From Ananas comosus (taxonomy: Eukaryota; Streptophyta; Magnoliopsida; Poales; Bromeliaceae): a stretch of 64,000 bases of DNA. How positions within the stretch are numbered: position 1 is the stretch's first letter; every line of letters begins with the position of its first letter. This document shows positions 35,201 to 46,158 of this stretch, piece by piece. A program made the position numbers and the translations under genes. The notes below the pieces were generated by a model. It made no database searches, was not told where the DNA came from, and worked only from the letters and a program-made list of their open reading frames with translations. The stretch covers positions 13,824,311-13,888,310 of the forward strand of contig NC_033628.1 in the NCBI RefSeq assembly GCF_001540865.1, read 5' to 3'.

Positions 35201-35372
35201 TTTTTTTTTTTTTTTTTTTTTTGAGAGATAAATAGCACGCTATCCGCTTCGTTTATTTCATTTAGAAATAAACTTAGCTAGAAAATGTGAATCAACTAGG
35301 ATTTGAACTTGGGTCTCGGATACCAACCACCAAATCCTTTGCCACTTACTCTAAGGGCTTAAAGGTCTTTGG
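35201..35372 (-). mobile_element. tRNA-derived SINE, minus strand
   Basis: Read on the minus strand: a pol III A-box-like region (AGTAAGTGGCAAAGG), GGTGGTTGGTATCCGAGA, a B-box-like word (GTTCAAATCC), then CTAGCTAAGTTTATTTC, AAACGAAGCGGATAGCGTG and a final poly-A (poly-T at 35201-35222 on +). The same order is seen at 40211-40330 and 43690-43844, which makes a family. No target duplication was found for this copy. Confidence 0.7.
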
Positions 35373-35734
35373 TTGATCTCCCAGACTCCCACTCCTCCAT
35401 CGAGATCGAAATTTCTACTTCTTCTTGTCGGATCGTTGACGCTGATCACTAATACCAAAAATTCGAGCTATTAGAAATACGCAATAAATTCACTTAAAAC
35501 GTACAAATATAATGTCAACATGTCTCAATTGTAACTTGATCCAATTAATCTTACACTATTTCGAAAATGACTTGGCCCAACCCAACTTTACGTCGTTTTA
35601 AACGTAATTCGACCCACTCGGTCTCCCGCCCCAGGGTAGGTTGCTAACCCATTTAAGCCAACACTCCTGAAAGAACTACTATCTAACATCACAGACTTTT
35701 TTTTGGGTACAATTGCCGGTGAATTTTGCAAATT

Positions 35735-35801
35735 GTTATTATTTTTTTTTTTGAGAGATAGATAGCACGCTACCCGTTTCGTTTATTTTTTTTTAGAAAC
35801 G
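35735..35801 (-). mobile_element. Very short 5'-truncated SINE tail with 7-bp duplication
   Basis: Only the last ~55 bp of the SINE family remain (AAACGAAACGGGTAGCGTGC through the poly-A, read on minus). It is flanked by GCAAATT on both sides (35728-35734 and 35802-35808), consistent with a target duplication and an independent insertion. Confidence 0.6.
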
Positions 35802-38800
35802 GCAAATTAATTTAGATACCACAATTAATTGTTTTCTCAGTTCAAATGAATGATGAATTAGTTTGATAAATTCTGCCAGATTGACGTTGGGAATGAGCTT
35901 GTTGTCACGGGAAGAGTTCAGCCCCTGCGCTACTAGAGAAATTAGCGAACTCGACCAAAATAATGCTGGTGAATACATACAATGCAATGGGTACGATCTG
36001 TGCGGTCATCACAGGACCAGCTTACAGTTTTGGCCTTATTTTGGCACTTGCTTTGATCGAGTCCGCATATGTAGCCGATCGCGTGAGGAGGAACCCGATT
36101 TAAGGGGCAGTCCTAGTCCTAGTGTGGCATAATAAAACTATTGACACCATTCCATCGCTTGTCCGGAAATTGGCCCATATATAGCAGCAGGATTTAGGAC
36201 TCCTTAATTCCCCTTCAATCAAAAAAAGCTGCACGCGACCACACGACCCAAAAACTGCACTGCAGTAGGAGAGCCGGAGAATGAGTTGGAGTTGGAGTTG
36301 GAGTTGGAGTTGTGGTAGGGACTCCGCAGAAGAAAAAGGTTGGAGATTCCCCAGGTCACACTGAAAGAGATCTATGAGATGGGTGCGTCCTCTCCCCTCA
36401 CCCCACTCCCCCCACCACGCACGACGTAGATTCCCGTTGCCCCTCTTGCTTAATTAATTGGGGTGGTAAAAGCTAGAAATAATGTTATGCTAGCCTGAAG
36501 AACTGAATATATATATATATATATATATATCGATATCGATTGGGTCGCCGATCCTGTATCTAGTTAGTTGCTCGGCCGGAAAACTCGAAGAAACCAACCA
36601 AGCCGTGCCGTTCGACCCGACCCGAACCGACTCAAAAAACACACCTGTTGGTCCCTTAATTCTTCGCAAATGATGCTCTTGATACTCGTAATTTGTCCCA
36701 CGTCGGTCGCAAATGACGCCGACACAGGCAAGGAACTAGATTAATTGCTGACCTGAACCAGGCCTGAGGCTGAGGTTACGAGTTACGACAGGCTGAGGCA
36801 AATCCTGAAACTCTTAACTGTGTCCCTTGATTAACGGTGGCGGCGATCGAAGTCGGCGGACGGTGATGAGACAAAGATAAGCGAGTAAAGAGTAAAGAGT
36901 GGTGGAAATGTGATGGTGTACCAGTATCTATCTGTTTTTGCCTTATTAATTGCTCCTGCACGCGGGCCCTCCAATTATTATATCCTGTTGTATTCGTGGC
37001 CCCGAGCAATAGCCAATAGGCGCGCAACGGTCTCCTCCCAATCCCAATTCCCATGGCCTCTCGCGCGTTCATTATTATTTCTTGCTTAATTATTCATCAC
37101 AAGGATATATATATATATATATATTTTTATCTTTCAGCCTGGTGTTTGTCCTTGCGTGTTTTATCCCCTCTACTCCATCGTAGGCTCGTAGCTTTCTCAA
37201 AATGAAAATGGGTCCGCTTATTTACCGAGAAAATTCCCGTAAGGTGGTCCAGATTCTGACCGAGCTATATATATATATATATATATCCACTAGTTTACCA
37301 ACTGGATCAGTTCGTTCGGACTCGGAGCCATTTCTCATTCTATTCTCATCATCAGTTTTATTTTTCAGAATAACCCAATTCTGTTGGGCTCAATGGTTCA
37401 TTGGACTTTGAAGGGTTAGGCCCAGACACTCGGGGAAGAACCCAATAGTGGAAATTGCTCCAAGAAGAGCCCGCCTCGCAGTAACTGTACAAGCTGCGAG
37501 CTACTAAATTTGATGGAATCACCGTTAAATTCAATAAGATCCCCAACATTATTCACTAAATTATTCATTTCAAAAATAAAATAAAATAAAATAAAAAAAG
37601 GGATTCCAAAAATTTCGATGGTTTATCTCCGAACGGCCTATGGTTGAGGAGGGGTCATCACTTTTTTAGTTTTACTATTTTGTTGTCGTCCGAGGCTCCG
37701 ATCATGGCTTAAGCTCATACCGAAGACCTTTCAAGGCACAGCCAATTAATATATCTGATGATCGTTACCATATATGATTGGATACCCAACTGTTTGTCGC
37801 TAAACACCCCCATTAATTTAGAGCATCCTTAAAACTCGAAAAGGCACGGATTTCCAATTGCGGGGCCCAGGAATATACCCCTATGCATATTTGACTGCAA
37901 AGTAATTGAACCTGATGTGAGCTGAGGCATTGTAATAGTCATGCCGAACTTTTAACGGTAAAAGTGGGTGCTCCACAGACCACGGTACAAAAAGATGGGT
38001 GCGTTTGGACCAAACGAGAAAGGAAATTTCACAAACCATTTTATGTAAATGTAGCCAACTCGAAATGTTTCCAGGATTAATTATGATGAGTTGAATGAAT
38101 GTAGCCATCTTCATGTCATAATACATGTTCGATCGGTGAGACTAACTGTACGTTCATAGAAGCACTCTGGATGGCAACAAACCTTGCAGGTTCCCCGATA
38201 TAAATTTTACCTATCAATAAATAAATCTTTTTGACTAATGATCATACCCAGACAATATAAAGTTAGATCGGTTTTCGCAATTCAAAGCGCAGGCTTCATC
38301 GTGTTTGGCGGTACATCTAACTAACTAATTAATGGTTCGATTGTATTCTTTTTCACATGCATACAGCTTTCATCTCGCACTAAATGCGCAAAATGCATAA
38401 ACAGGAATGGAGAAATTAAAGAATAGTATGATGCACAGTGCTTAACAGGGTAAGTAGTCTACGATTGCCGAATTTTCAGAATATGTAGTTCACGTACGAT
38501 CACCAAATCTCCGCTAATGAAAGCTGGGCATGCACTATAATAACATAGTAGTTAACCTTATGTATATTATTTTGAATGCTTTATATCTTCCACGCGGACT
38601 AAACCTATCACGCGTTCACGAAAAGTGCGCAATATTACTCTGTTTATGCAGCATAGTTTCCAAGAATGTTGCTTGGAGGGTTGGGCATCTTATTTCTTCC
38701 CAAACGCATTATGCTTGGAAGATATAGACAGATCGGTGTCAACATCTCTTCGAGCGTATTAGCGATTGGTATTTACACTTTTTTTTTAAAAAAAAAAAAA

Positions 38801-40123
38801 ATTTATTATGTATTGTAGATCAAAGGGCTATAGCAGTGGGGGGAAAAACAGGACATTTGGAAAATTAATTAAGTGCAGATTATACGAAAGTGATGATCCA
38901 CCACCAAACCCAGCCCAGCGGAGGTGGAGACCATACATTAAGTATTACCTGGGGAAGAGATCGATTATCAACCGTCCACACGGCGGAGGAGAGAAAAGAG
39001 CCGTGGTGATCGAGTCGAGCGGTGGGAAAGCACATGCGTACACATCAGAGGACATGAAAAATTAATATGGATTCCTTTTCTTTCTTTGAATTCTCTTCTC
39101 TTTTTTTATGTTGCCGGGGGCCAGCCAGATGCTGCGGAACGACTCGTACTTTTGTTATTTAGCGCGACCTGCGACTACGACCACGTACGACCGGCCCCGG
39201 CTCCTTGGAAACACCCGAGTGGGAAAGCATTTAGATTTTAATTTGACTTGACGTGGACTTTATTGGGACTTTGACTGATGCAAATGCATGTTTACAGCCA
39301 CATATGATAGGTGCCCAGACCAAGTCTACTGTTTACTCAACAAACAAATTTTCTTTTACTTTTCTTTTTTCTTTTTTCTTTTTTTCTGTTGAATTGTATT
39401 ATATGTGAATGTAAAAACAATTAATAGGAAGAACGTTTAGGTCATCTTAGGAAAGAAAAAAAATAAAGGTTGGACCGCTTGTAAATTGCATAGCAAATTA
39501 AATAACTAACAGTTACGATTAAAAAAATTCACGCTTTAACACACGGAAGCATATAAAGATTTTTATATATTAAAAACAATATTAAAACAATACTTAACAA
39601 CATCAATGGAGGTCTTCGTCATCTTTTCATTTTTAAAAGCAGTGGGAGAGAAATCCGAACAAATATATATATATTTTTAAAAAGAAAGCTAGGGAGGGAA
39701 TCTTCCTGATTTTTTTTTAATTTTTTTATTTTGTCAAAGTAAAAGGTGCGGTCAAATACCCCGAAGTTTGAAAAGCTGCTTGTGAACATCTCGAGCTTGG
39801 AAAGATATATTTCTTTTTGTTCCTAATGCTTCACTAGAACGAGAACTAGAACTAGAATATGCCCATAATAATAATAACTTCTCGGACACACCTTAATTAG
39901 TCGAGTTGCCATTTAATTAACTTGTAACAAGCTGGTGTATACTCATATAAACTCCATTTGGATTCCGTCAAACTCATGCAAGCATTTGCCTTCTTAAGTT
40001 TAATTATTTAACATTTAATATTGTCGGAAAGCTTTAATCAGTTAGTGTGCCTACTACAGCCCGAATTCTTTCGGGGCCTTTAATTAATTTGTGGCTGCAG
40101 CATGCATATACTTTTCAAAGTAG

Positions 40124-40154
<31 letters not shown>

Positions 40155-40210
40155 ATAGAAAGAAGTAACTTAATTGGGTGGCACACTTTAAAATCCATTA
40201 TTGAGATTTT
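35802..40210. other. Intergenic DNA, no host gene supported
   Basis: Contains TA microsatellites (36509-36530, 37106-37125, 37265-37286), a GAGTTG hexamer run near 36288-36310, a poly-A/T patch at 38778-38803 and an AAAGTAG minisatellite near 40117-40160. Several open frames of 60-98 codons were read and show no domain or convincing splice context. Confidence 0.5.
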
Positions 40211-40330
40211 TCATTTTTTTTTCTTTTATTTAAAAATAAATTTAGCTAGAAATATAAATCAATTAGGATTTGAACTTGGAATCTCAGATACCAACCATTC
40301 ATCAAGCTCTTTACCACTTGCTGTAGGAAC
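40211..40330 (-). mobile_element. tRNA-derived SINE, minus strand, internally deleted tail
   Basis: Minus-strand match to the SINE at 35201-35372: CAAGTGGTAAAG near the 5' end, GGTTGGTATCTGAGATTCCA, GTTCAAATCC (B-box-like) and CTAGCTAAATTTATTT. The AAGCGGATAGC segment of the tail is missing, leaving an A-rich end. Confidence 0.65.
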
Positions 40331-41229
40331 AGTCGGTTACCTTAAAATATATTGGACTAACTATAATTAAGGAAGGTTTTGGCGTCAATTGCGCCAGAAC
40401 AAGTAGCTAGCTAGGGACAGCATAAGAGTTTGTATTGTTCGTGTAATATAACTAACTAAAGCGGTGCGTAGCAAATGACAACGAAGCACACAGGGACGGC
40501 GAGGTGCTTACTCCGCGAGCGAATGCTAAGCGCTTGCGCTAGGAACGGTCGGTGTGCCTTGCACTATTATTAGACATTAATTGATGTTTGGTTGTCATAA
40601 TCGTTAATGCAGTGCCGGGTGATCCCAGTGAGCGTCAGGGTTAATTGATGCTTGCTTCAGGAGATAAAATTAAATCTTATCTCGCACAACATGATAACGT
40701 CCAAGCACCTACTCGTATATTTATCCCACATATACAACATGCATGATAAAGAATCGATCACTTATATATTCACCGGGCATTCGATCGAGCTTCTGTGCCA
40801 AGTGCTATATAGCGGATCGCTAATTCATTCCTCCGTGCATATATAGATCTCTATTTACTACATCATCGCTGCTGCAAGCCGAATACTTTTATTTTAGCGG
40901 TTTTTTAAGCTCGATCCATCTCAGCACTCTAATACTTCATTCAATTACCTAACTAGCTAGTTCGGCCAAGCATGAGCTTTAGGTAACGGTAAAACTACCG
41001 TGCGTTACAATTAAATATTTCTTTTTCGCTATTGATCTGCATTTTCTTCGATTAATTAGCTTGTTTGAGACAACATTTCATGCTTTCCGAGGCTTCTTTA
41101 TGTATCTTGTCATTTCAATAGGTGAATTGTAAGCTCCTCTTTTTAAACTCTATATAGTACGTTCCTCGTTTCGAAATGAGTAGCTAAATCTTCGAAATTT
41201 CAGTTTTAACGTATAGTACGTTCCTCTTT
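40331..41229. other. Intergenic DNA before the LINE
   Basis: No gene seen. TATAGTACGTTCCTC occurs at 41153-41167 and again at 41212-41226, the second copy lying immediately upstream of the LINE reading frame. Confidence 0.45.
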
Positions 41230-43555
41230 TTAATGTTTTCATCGATTTTCAGGAGAACAGACACTTTACTGGCCCAACTGATTACTCCTTTGTTTGCCTA
41301 ATCCCCAAAAGAAAAGGTTCTCGTAAGGCTAATGACTTCTGACCGATCAACCTAATCAATGGTATCCAAAAAATCATCTCCAAGGTCCTCGCCAATAGAC
41401 TTACACACATCCTGCCTTCCATTATCTCTTCATCGCAATCGACATTCCTTAAAGACCGGCTCGTAACCAACTCATTCGTCACGGCATCTGAACTCGTTAA
41501 TTGGTGCCCAAAAACTGGCACGAAATGCGTAAGTATCAAGGTTGACCTCGAAAAAGCCTTTGACAACGTCAGATGGACATTTCTCCAAAGTATTCTACGG
41601 TGGTTTGGGTTTAGCGACCAATGGTGAACTTGGATCGAACAATATTTTTATAACGCTAAAGTTGCCATCTTAGTGAACGACTCCCCTACCTCGTGGATAA
41701 AAGTAAGAAAGGGTCTCCGACAGGGGGACCCCCTTTCCCCTTACCTTTTCTTACTGGTGGTTAACTGTCTGGCGAGGCTGACTGAAAACGCTAGGACCAA
41801 CAACCTGATTCACGGTATCAGCCCTTCCACAAACTGCCAGACGACGCTCATCCAATTCGCTGACGACACAATCTTCTTCTATGAACCAAGAAAATACATC
41901 ATGCAAAACTTGCAGTTTATCTGGAAAATTTTTGAATGGGCCTGTGGGCTCAGGATCAACAAAGACAAGTCGGAGCTATACTACCTAGGTACCAACCCTC
42001 GCAAAGGGGACAGATTGGCTAACATTATTGGTTGTAGAGTCGGAAATCTTCCGTTCCGCTACTTAGGCCTTCCTCTATACAATAAACACCTTCGCAAGGA
42101 AGACTGGGCGATAATTATCAATCGAATTGAAACGAGAATCGATGGTTGGAAAGCCAAACTCTTGTCCTATGGGGGAAGACTAACTCTCGTCAACTCGGTA
42201 CTCACCAACCTACCGCTCTTCTACCTCTCCATTTTCAAAGCGCCTCAATGGGTACTCCATCGTATTGAAGCACTAAGGAGAGCTTTTTTCTGGAAAGGCT
42301 CCCATAAAATCACTGGAGGAGCGTGTCACGTGAACTGAAAAACCGTATGCAAAAGTAAGGAAGAAGGCGGGCTGGGGATTAAAGACTTGGAGTTCATGAA
42401 TATGACTCTTCTAACCAAATGGTGGTGGCGTTTTTTTAACGAGCCGCATCTTCTCTGGTACAAGCTGATTAGATCTCTTTATTACACCAGACGCAGGCCA
42501 TTGCACGAGGGCAAAGCCTTCGTCCCTCACTTACAGTTGTGGAAAAGTGTGCTTCGTTGCCGAGAAGTTTTCAAATGTGGAGTCTCCTAGGAACTAAGGG
42601 ATGGGAACAACATCAGAATGTGGTTTGATATCTGGATCGGAGAAACCCCACTACGCACCGCATTTCCATATATCTTTGCCAATATAAGGAACAAGAATGT
42701 CAGTGTCTCCCAATACTGGAACTCAAATGGATGGAGATGGCGCTTCTTCTGCAGGGGGTTTGTGGCGTCTCAATCCCTCGACAACCTAAGACAACTCAAC
42801 CAGTTTAAGGACTTACTTTTCCACTGCAGCCCTAGCCCAAGCCCGAACCGGCCCAAATAGTGGTGGACCTCCAACCAACTATTCACGGTTAAATCCCTAT
42901 ACAGGTTCATTGATAATGCAGGACAGTACGATTTGCTGAACCAACACATTTGGAGAATTAAAATTCTGATCAAAATCAAAGTCTTCATCTGAGTACTTCT
43001 ACGTAAGAGACTCCCCACGGCCGATAGACTTCTCACACGTGGAATGTTGATTGACGATCATTGTGTCCTCTGCGCGTGTTCAATGGAGAGCTGTGACCAT
43101 CTTTTCATCAACTGTGTCTTCGCTCGCTTCCTTCTCCTATGGACTGCTGTACCAGCTGGAGACTCGTCCGACGTTCACGACCTTTGGATTAATATAACAG
43201 CTATCACCGACAATGTAAAAAGATCAAGTGCTCTGACAACATTGACGGCAATTTGGTGGGTAATTTGGACGGAAAGAAACAACTTCATTTTCAGCTCGAA
43301 GACCTCGAACATCATCCGACTAGAACGCATCAATCTACTGGCGAAATCATGGATTGAGCTCGGCTGATGATGCATTTTTTCCCCCTATTTTTTCTTCCTT
43401 TTTCCTCTTCAATGTTTTTCTCCTTTCTGTTTTCCTTTACTCTTCTGTCGTTGCTTCGGAGGCCCTAACTGCTTCCAAAATGTACGCCTAGTTCATTCCA
43501 CTTAATGAATGAAGCAGGTAGCGCGTTACCTTTTTCAAAAAAAAAAAACATCTAG
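41230..43555 (+). mobile_element. 5'-truncated LINE with decayed reverse transcriptase
   Basis: Non-LTR retrotransposon fragment. In one frame from about 41230 it reads the start of a LINE reverse transcriptase (YSFVCLIPKRKG, QSTFLKDRLV, VDLEKAFDNV), then the long open part 41673-42338 with RQGDPLSPYLFLLV, the catalytic FADD (as QFADDTIFF) and RYLGLPL, then FWKG, EGGLGIKDL, and a C-terminal zinc-binding region (CVLCACSMESCDHLFINC, ~43060-43110). The endonuclease and ORF1 are missing. The frame is broken by several in-frame stops (TGA near 41341, 41625 and 42336; TAG near 42858). A pyrimidine-rich 3' UTR ends ...AATGAATGAAGCAGGTAGCG...poly-A at about 43555. I found no convincing target duplication. 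Confidence 0.85.
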
Positions 43556-43689
43556 TCGGATCAGGTTACTTTAATTAGTCTTTTTGAAAAATTATTTTCT
43601 TTAATTAAGTATATCTACATTAAAATTAATGGTACTTGTACTATTTATGATAAAATCTTAGGAAATCCGACTGAATATTTCATTATTTG

Positions 43690-43844
43690 AATCGATCGTT
43701 TCTAGTGCAAATGGCAAAAGGGTTGGTGGTTGGTACCCGAGATTCCGAGTTCCAATCCTAATTGATTTATATTATCAGTTTAATTTATTTTTTTAAAAAA
43801 TAAAATAAATAAATAACATGCTGTCTATTTCTAAAAAAAACAAA
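43690..43844 (+). mobile_element. tRNA-derived SINE, plus strand, with target duplication
   Basis: Sense copy: AAATGGCAAAAGGGTTGGTG, TTGGTACCCGAGATTCCGAG, B-box-like GTTCCAATCC, then an AT-rich stretch, ATAACATGCTGTCTATTTCT and a poly-A. TCATTATTTG flanks it at 43680-43689 and 43845-43854, a likely 10-bp target duplication. Confidence 0.7.
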
Positions 43845-44062
43845 TCATTATTTGGCGAAATAATCTGGCAATTTTTTCTTGAAACTATAAAAGACTTTAA
43901 AGTGTACTATCTGAATATGCCTGCGGGCTTTGTCATATAAGACTTTCGATCAGAGCACACAATCTGATTAAAAAACGTGAAAATGTGCAGGTATGCCAAA
44001 AAAAAAAAAAGAAAAAGGCAACAGTGAAACTGCAGCTTGATAAATATATTTCCATATCATAA

Positions 44063-44334
44063 TCATTGTAAGCATTAGCTATATATATATATTTTTTTTG
44101 AGAAATAGGTAGCCAGCTATCTGCTTCATTCATTAAGTAAAATGAATTAGGCATGCATGATGAAAGCAACTAGGGCCTCCTAACCGCGTCAACGAAACAG
44201 AAAACAGAAAAACAGAAAATGCCAAAAGCAAATCCGTGCGACAGAAAACGAAAAAATAAACATAACCTAATTAATAGAGGTAATCAGAGGGAAACAAAGG
44301 TAAAACACGGATTCATTGTAAGCATTAGCTATAT
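44063..44334 (-). mobile_element. LINE 3'-end insertion with 22-bp target duplication
   Basis: The 22 bp at 44063-44084 are repeated exactly at 44313-44334 (both start TCATTGTAAGCATTAGC). Between them (44085-44312), read on minus, is a copy of the LINE 3' UTR: GAGGCCCTAGTTGCTT, ACTTAATGAATGAAGCAG and a poly-A next to the left duplication. It is a short 5'-truncated LINE insertion made by target-primed reverse transcription. Confidence 0.85.
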
Positions 44335-44715
44335 TTAAAATGTGATCTCGTACAGGTAATTAAGAGAGTCATTGATCGAAAAGTCTAGAGCATTAATTTA
44401 CATCTGAAAATCTCGCATTGAATTAGTACACATCTTGTTTTCACCAGACTTTTCTTAAAGTTTATCGTGTAAATTGTTGTGCCGTACGTATTATGGAAAA
44501 TGCTTTGGGTTTTTTTTTTTTTTTAAACAAAAACTCTTTAATTGCTAGATGTAAAAATTAATATGTAAGTGGCATATCAATATCCAACATATTAGCTGTT
44601 TATAAATTATAATAAAAGCGCCATAGCTCTTTTCATACATACATATATACGTATCATGCATATTACGTACCTACACACAAATACAATTCATATATATATA
44701 TATATATATATATAT

Positions 44716-44965
44716 AGTCCCGCTACTATACTCTTATGAGTATAGTCTATTTTGTACTCATAAGTTTTTGGCTGTTAGATCTATTTCTTTGATCATGTCC
44801 ACCTGTTAGGTCATACTATTCAACCAACTATCCACTCAACCCTAGGGGACCACCATTAAGCTAATCGGAAACCACTATTATCCTAACCGCACATCTCTTC
44901 AGCCAATGGTCGAAAATTTATGAGTACAAAGGGGGTTATACTCATAACTGTTATATCTATACTTT
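44716..44965. mobile_element. Micron-like foldback MITE
   Basis: Follows a (TA)n tract. Inverted arms: left GCTACTATACTCTTATGAGT and TTGTACTCATAAGTTTTTGG; right (reverse complement) ACAGTTATGAGTATAACC and TTTGTACTCATAAATTTTCG. Terminal word GGCTACTATACT-like is shared with 30301-30888. The interior is different from the long-hairpin copies. Confidence 0.68.
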
Positions 44966-45115
44966 AATCAATTTCACCTTTTAAATCATACTAATCAACC
45001 AACCACCACTAAATCCCAAGTGATCAGTAGCATCCTAATTAACCTTAGAATTTTTTATCCAATGATTAAAAATTCGATAGTAAAAGTACTCAAATGCTAT
45101 TAATAATAATCCAGC

Positions 45116-45120
<5 letters not shown>

Positions 45121-45153
<33 letters not shown>

Positions 45154-45231
45154 TCCGGTTACTATGCTATCGGTAGTACGGAGCGCTCCGTGCTACCAAG
45201 TTGTTTTCAATAATGCGCCTTACATAAATAT
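45121..45231. mobile_element. Left-end fragment of a long-hairpin MITE beside (TA)n
   Basis: A (TA)n tract (45121-45150) is followed by GAGTCCGGTTACTATGCTAT, CGGTAGTACGGAGCGCTCCG and CCAAGTTGTTTTCAATAATG, matching the left end of the copy at 22488. Homology ends near 45231; the rest of the element is absent. Confidence 0.7.
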
Positions 45232-45796
45232 AGATGTAGAAATTAAGTCATTCCAATTTGCATTTTCATACACGAAAAAAGGGCGGCAAAGTTGTTCGCA
45301 TATGTGTACATGTATATACGGTCGGTGGATGGAGAACGAATATTTATCTTGATTGTATTTTTAAGATCAACTATTCGACGTTAACTGTTAAACAACAATG
45401 TGTAAATGTACATGGCGATTCTATCTGGCACGTATTTTGCTGGTAAAGATGAGAGCAATTCTCGTGTCATTTCCACATGGAAATTCCCCGGCCAATTCAC
45501 TTGCACCTACTATATAAGAACGTATTGACTACCTGCGGAGTCAACCGTACGTACGTAATGAGCTTGGAATAGACCGAGCTCGAGCTGGGTCGGAGATGCA
45601 CCCTCTTCTAAGAAGTTCTCCGCGGGCCTTCACAGCAATTCAGCGTAGAATTTATGTTGTTATTTGTTGGTTGTACGGAGACTGCCGGATTTGTTGGGGC
45701 CTTTTGTTAATTAATTAATAATAAAAAACAAATGGCCCCACGCATATAGCCCCCCACCCAGCGCCCAGGCTGTCCCATGGCCCGTGGGATCTCCGC

Positions 45797-45803
45797 TATA
45801 AAT
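45797..45803 (+). promoter_or_regulatory. Likely TATA box of the BAHD gene
   Basis: TATAAAT in GCTATAAATGGAGCG, ~355 bp upstream of the BAHD ATG. It is followed by a pyrimidine-rich leader with a (CT)n tract (about 45919-45954), a common plant 5' UTR layout. Assignment rests on the motif and position only. Confidence 0.55.
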
Positions 45804-45912
45804 GGAGCGCTAGATATCTCCCTCCATTTCTCCGAGCAACGCTACTGCCGCTACTGCAGCTCCCGTACAACACACCCAATTAATACAGCCGCTACTCTCC
45901 CCGTGCGTGTGT

Positions 45913-45957
<45 letters not shown>

Positions 45958-46158
45958 TCATAGATCTCTCGCTCTCTATATATGTTGCTTTTGCCTCCTC
46001 AAATTAATTAATTCTTAATTTATTTCCTCCATAATAACAATAATAATAATAATAATAATAATAACAATAATTTGCAATTAAATTAATTCTGCGTGCGTGC
46101 GTGCGTACGTACGTAGGTATATATATAGCGCGCGCGCAACGCAACGCAACGCAACGCA

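Noticed and set aside
36776..37072. A 98-codon minus-strand open frame
   Set aside because: No recognisable domain, no splice or promoter context, and composition like the surrounding intergenic DNA.
40117..40165. Regularly spaced AAAGTAG repeats as a possible CRISPR-like array
   Set aside because: A simple 7-bp minisatellite without spacers, in a plant genome.
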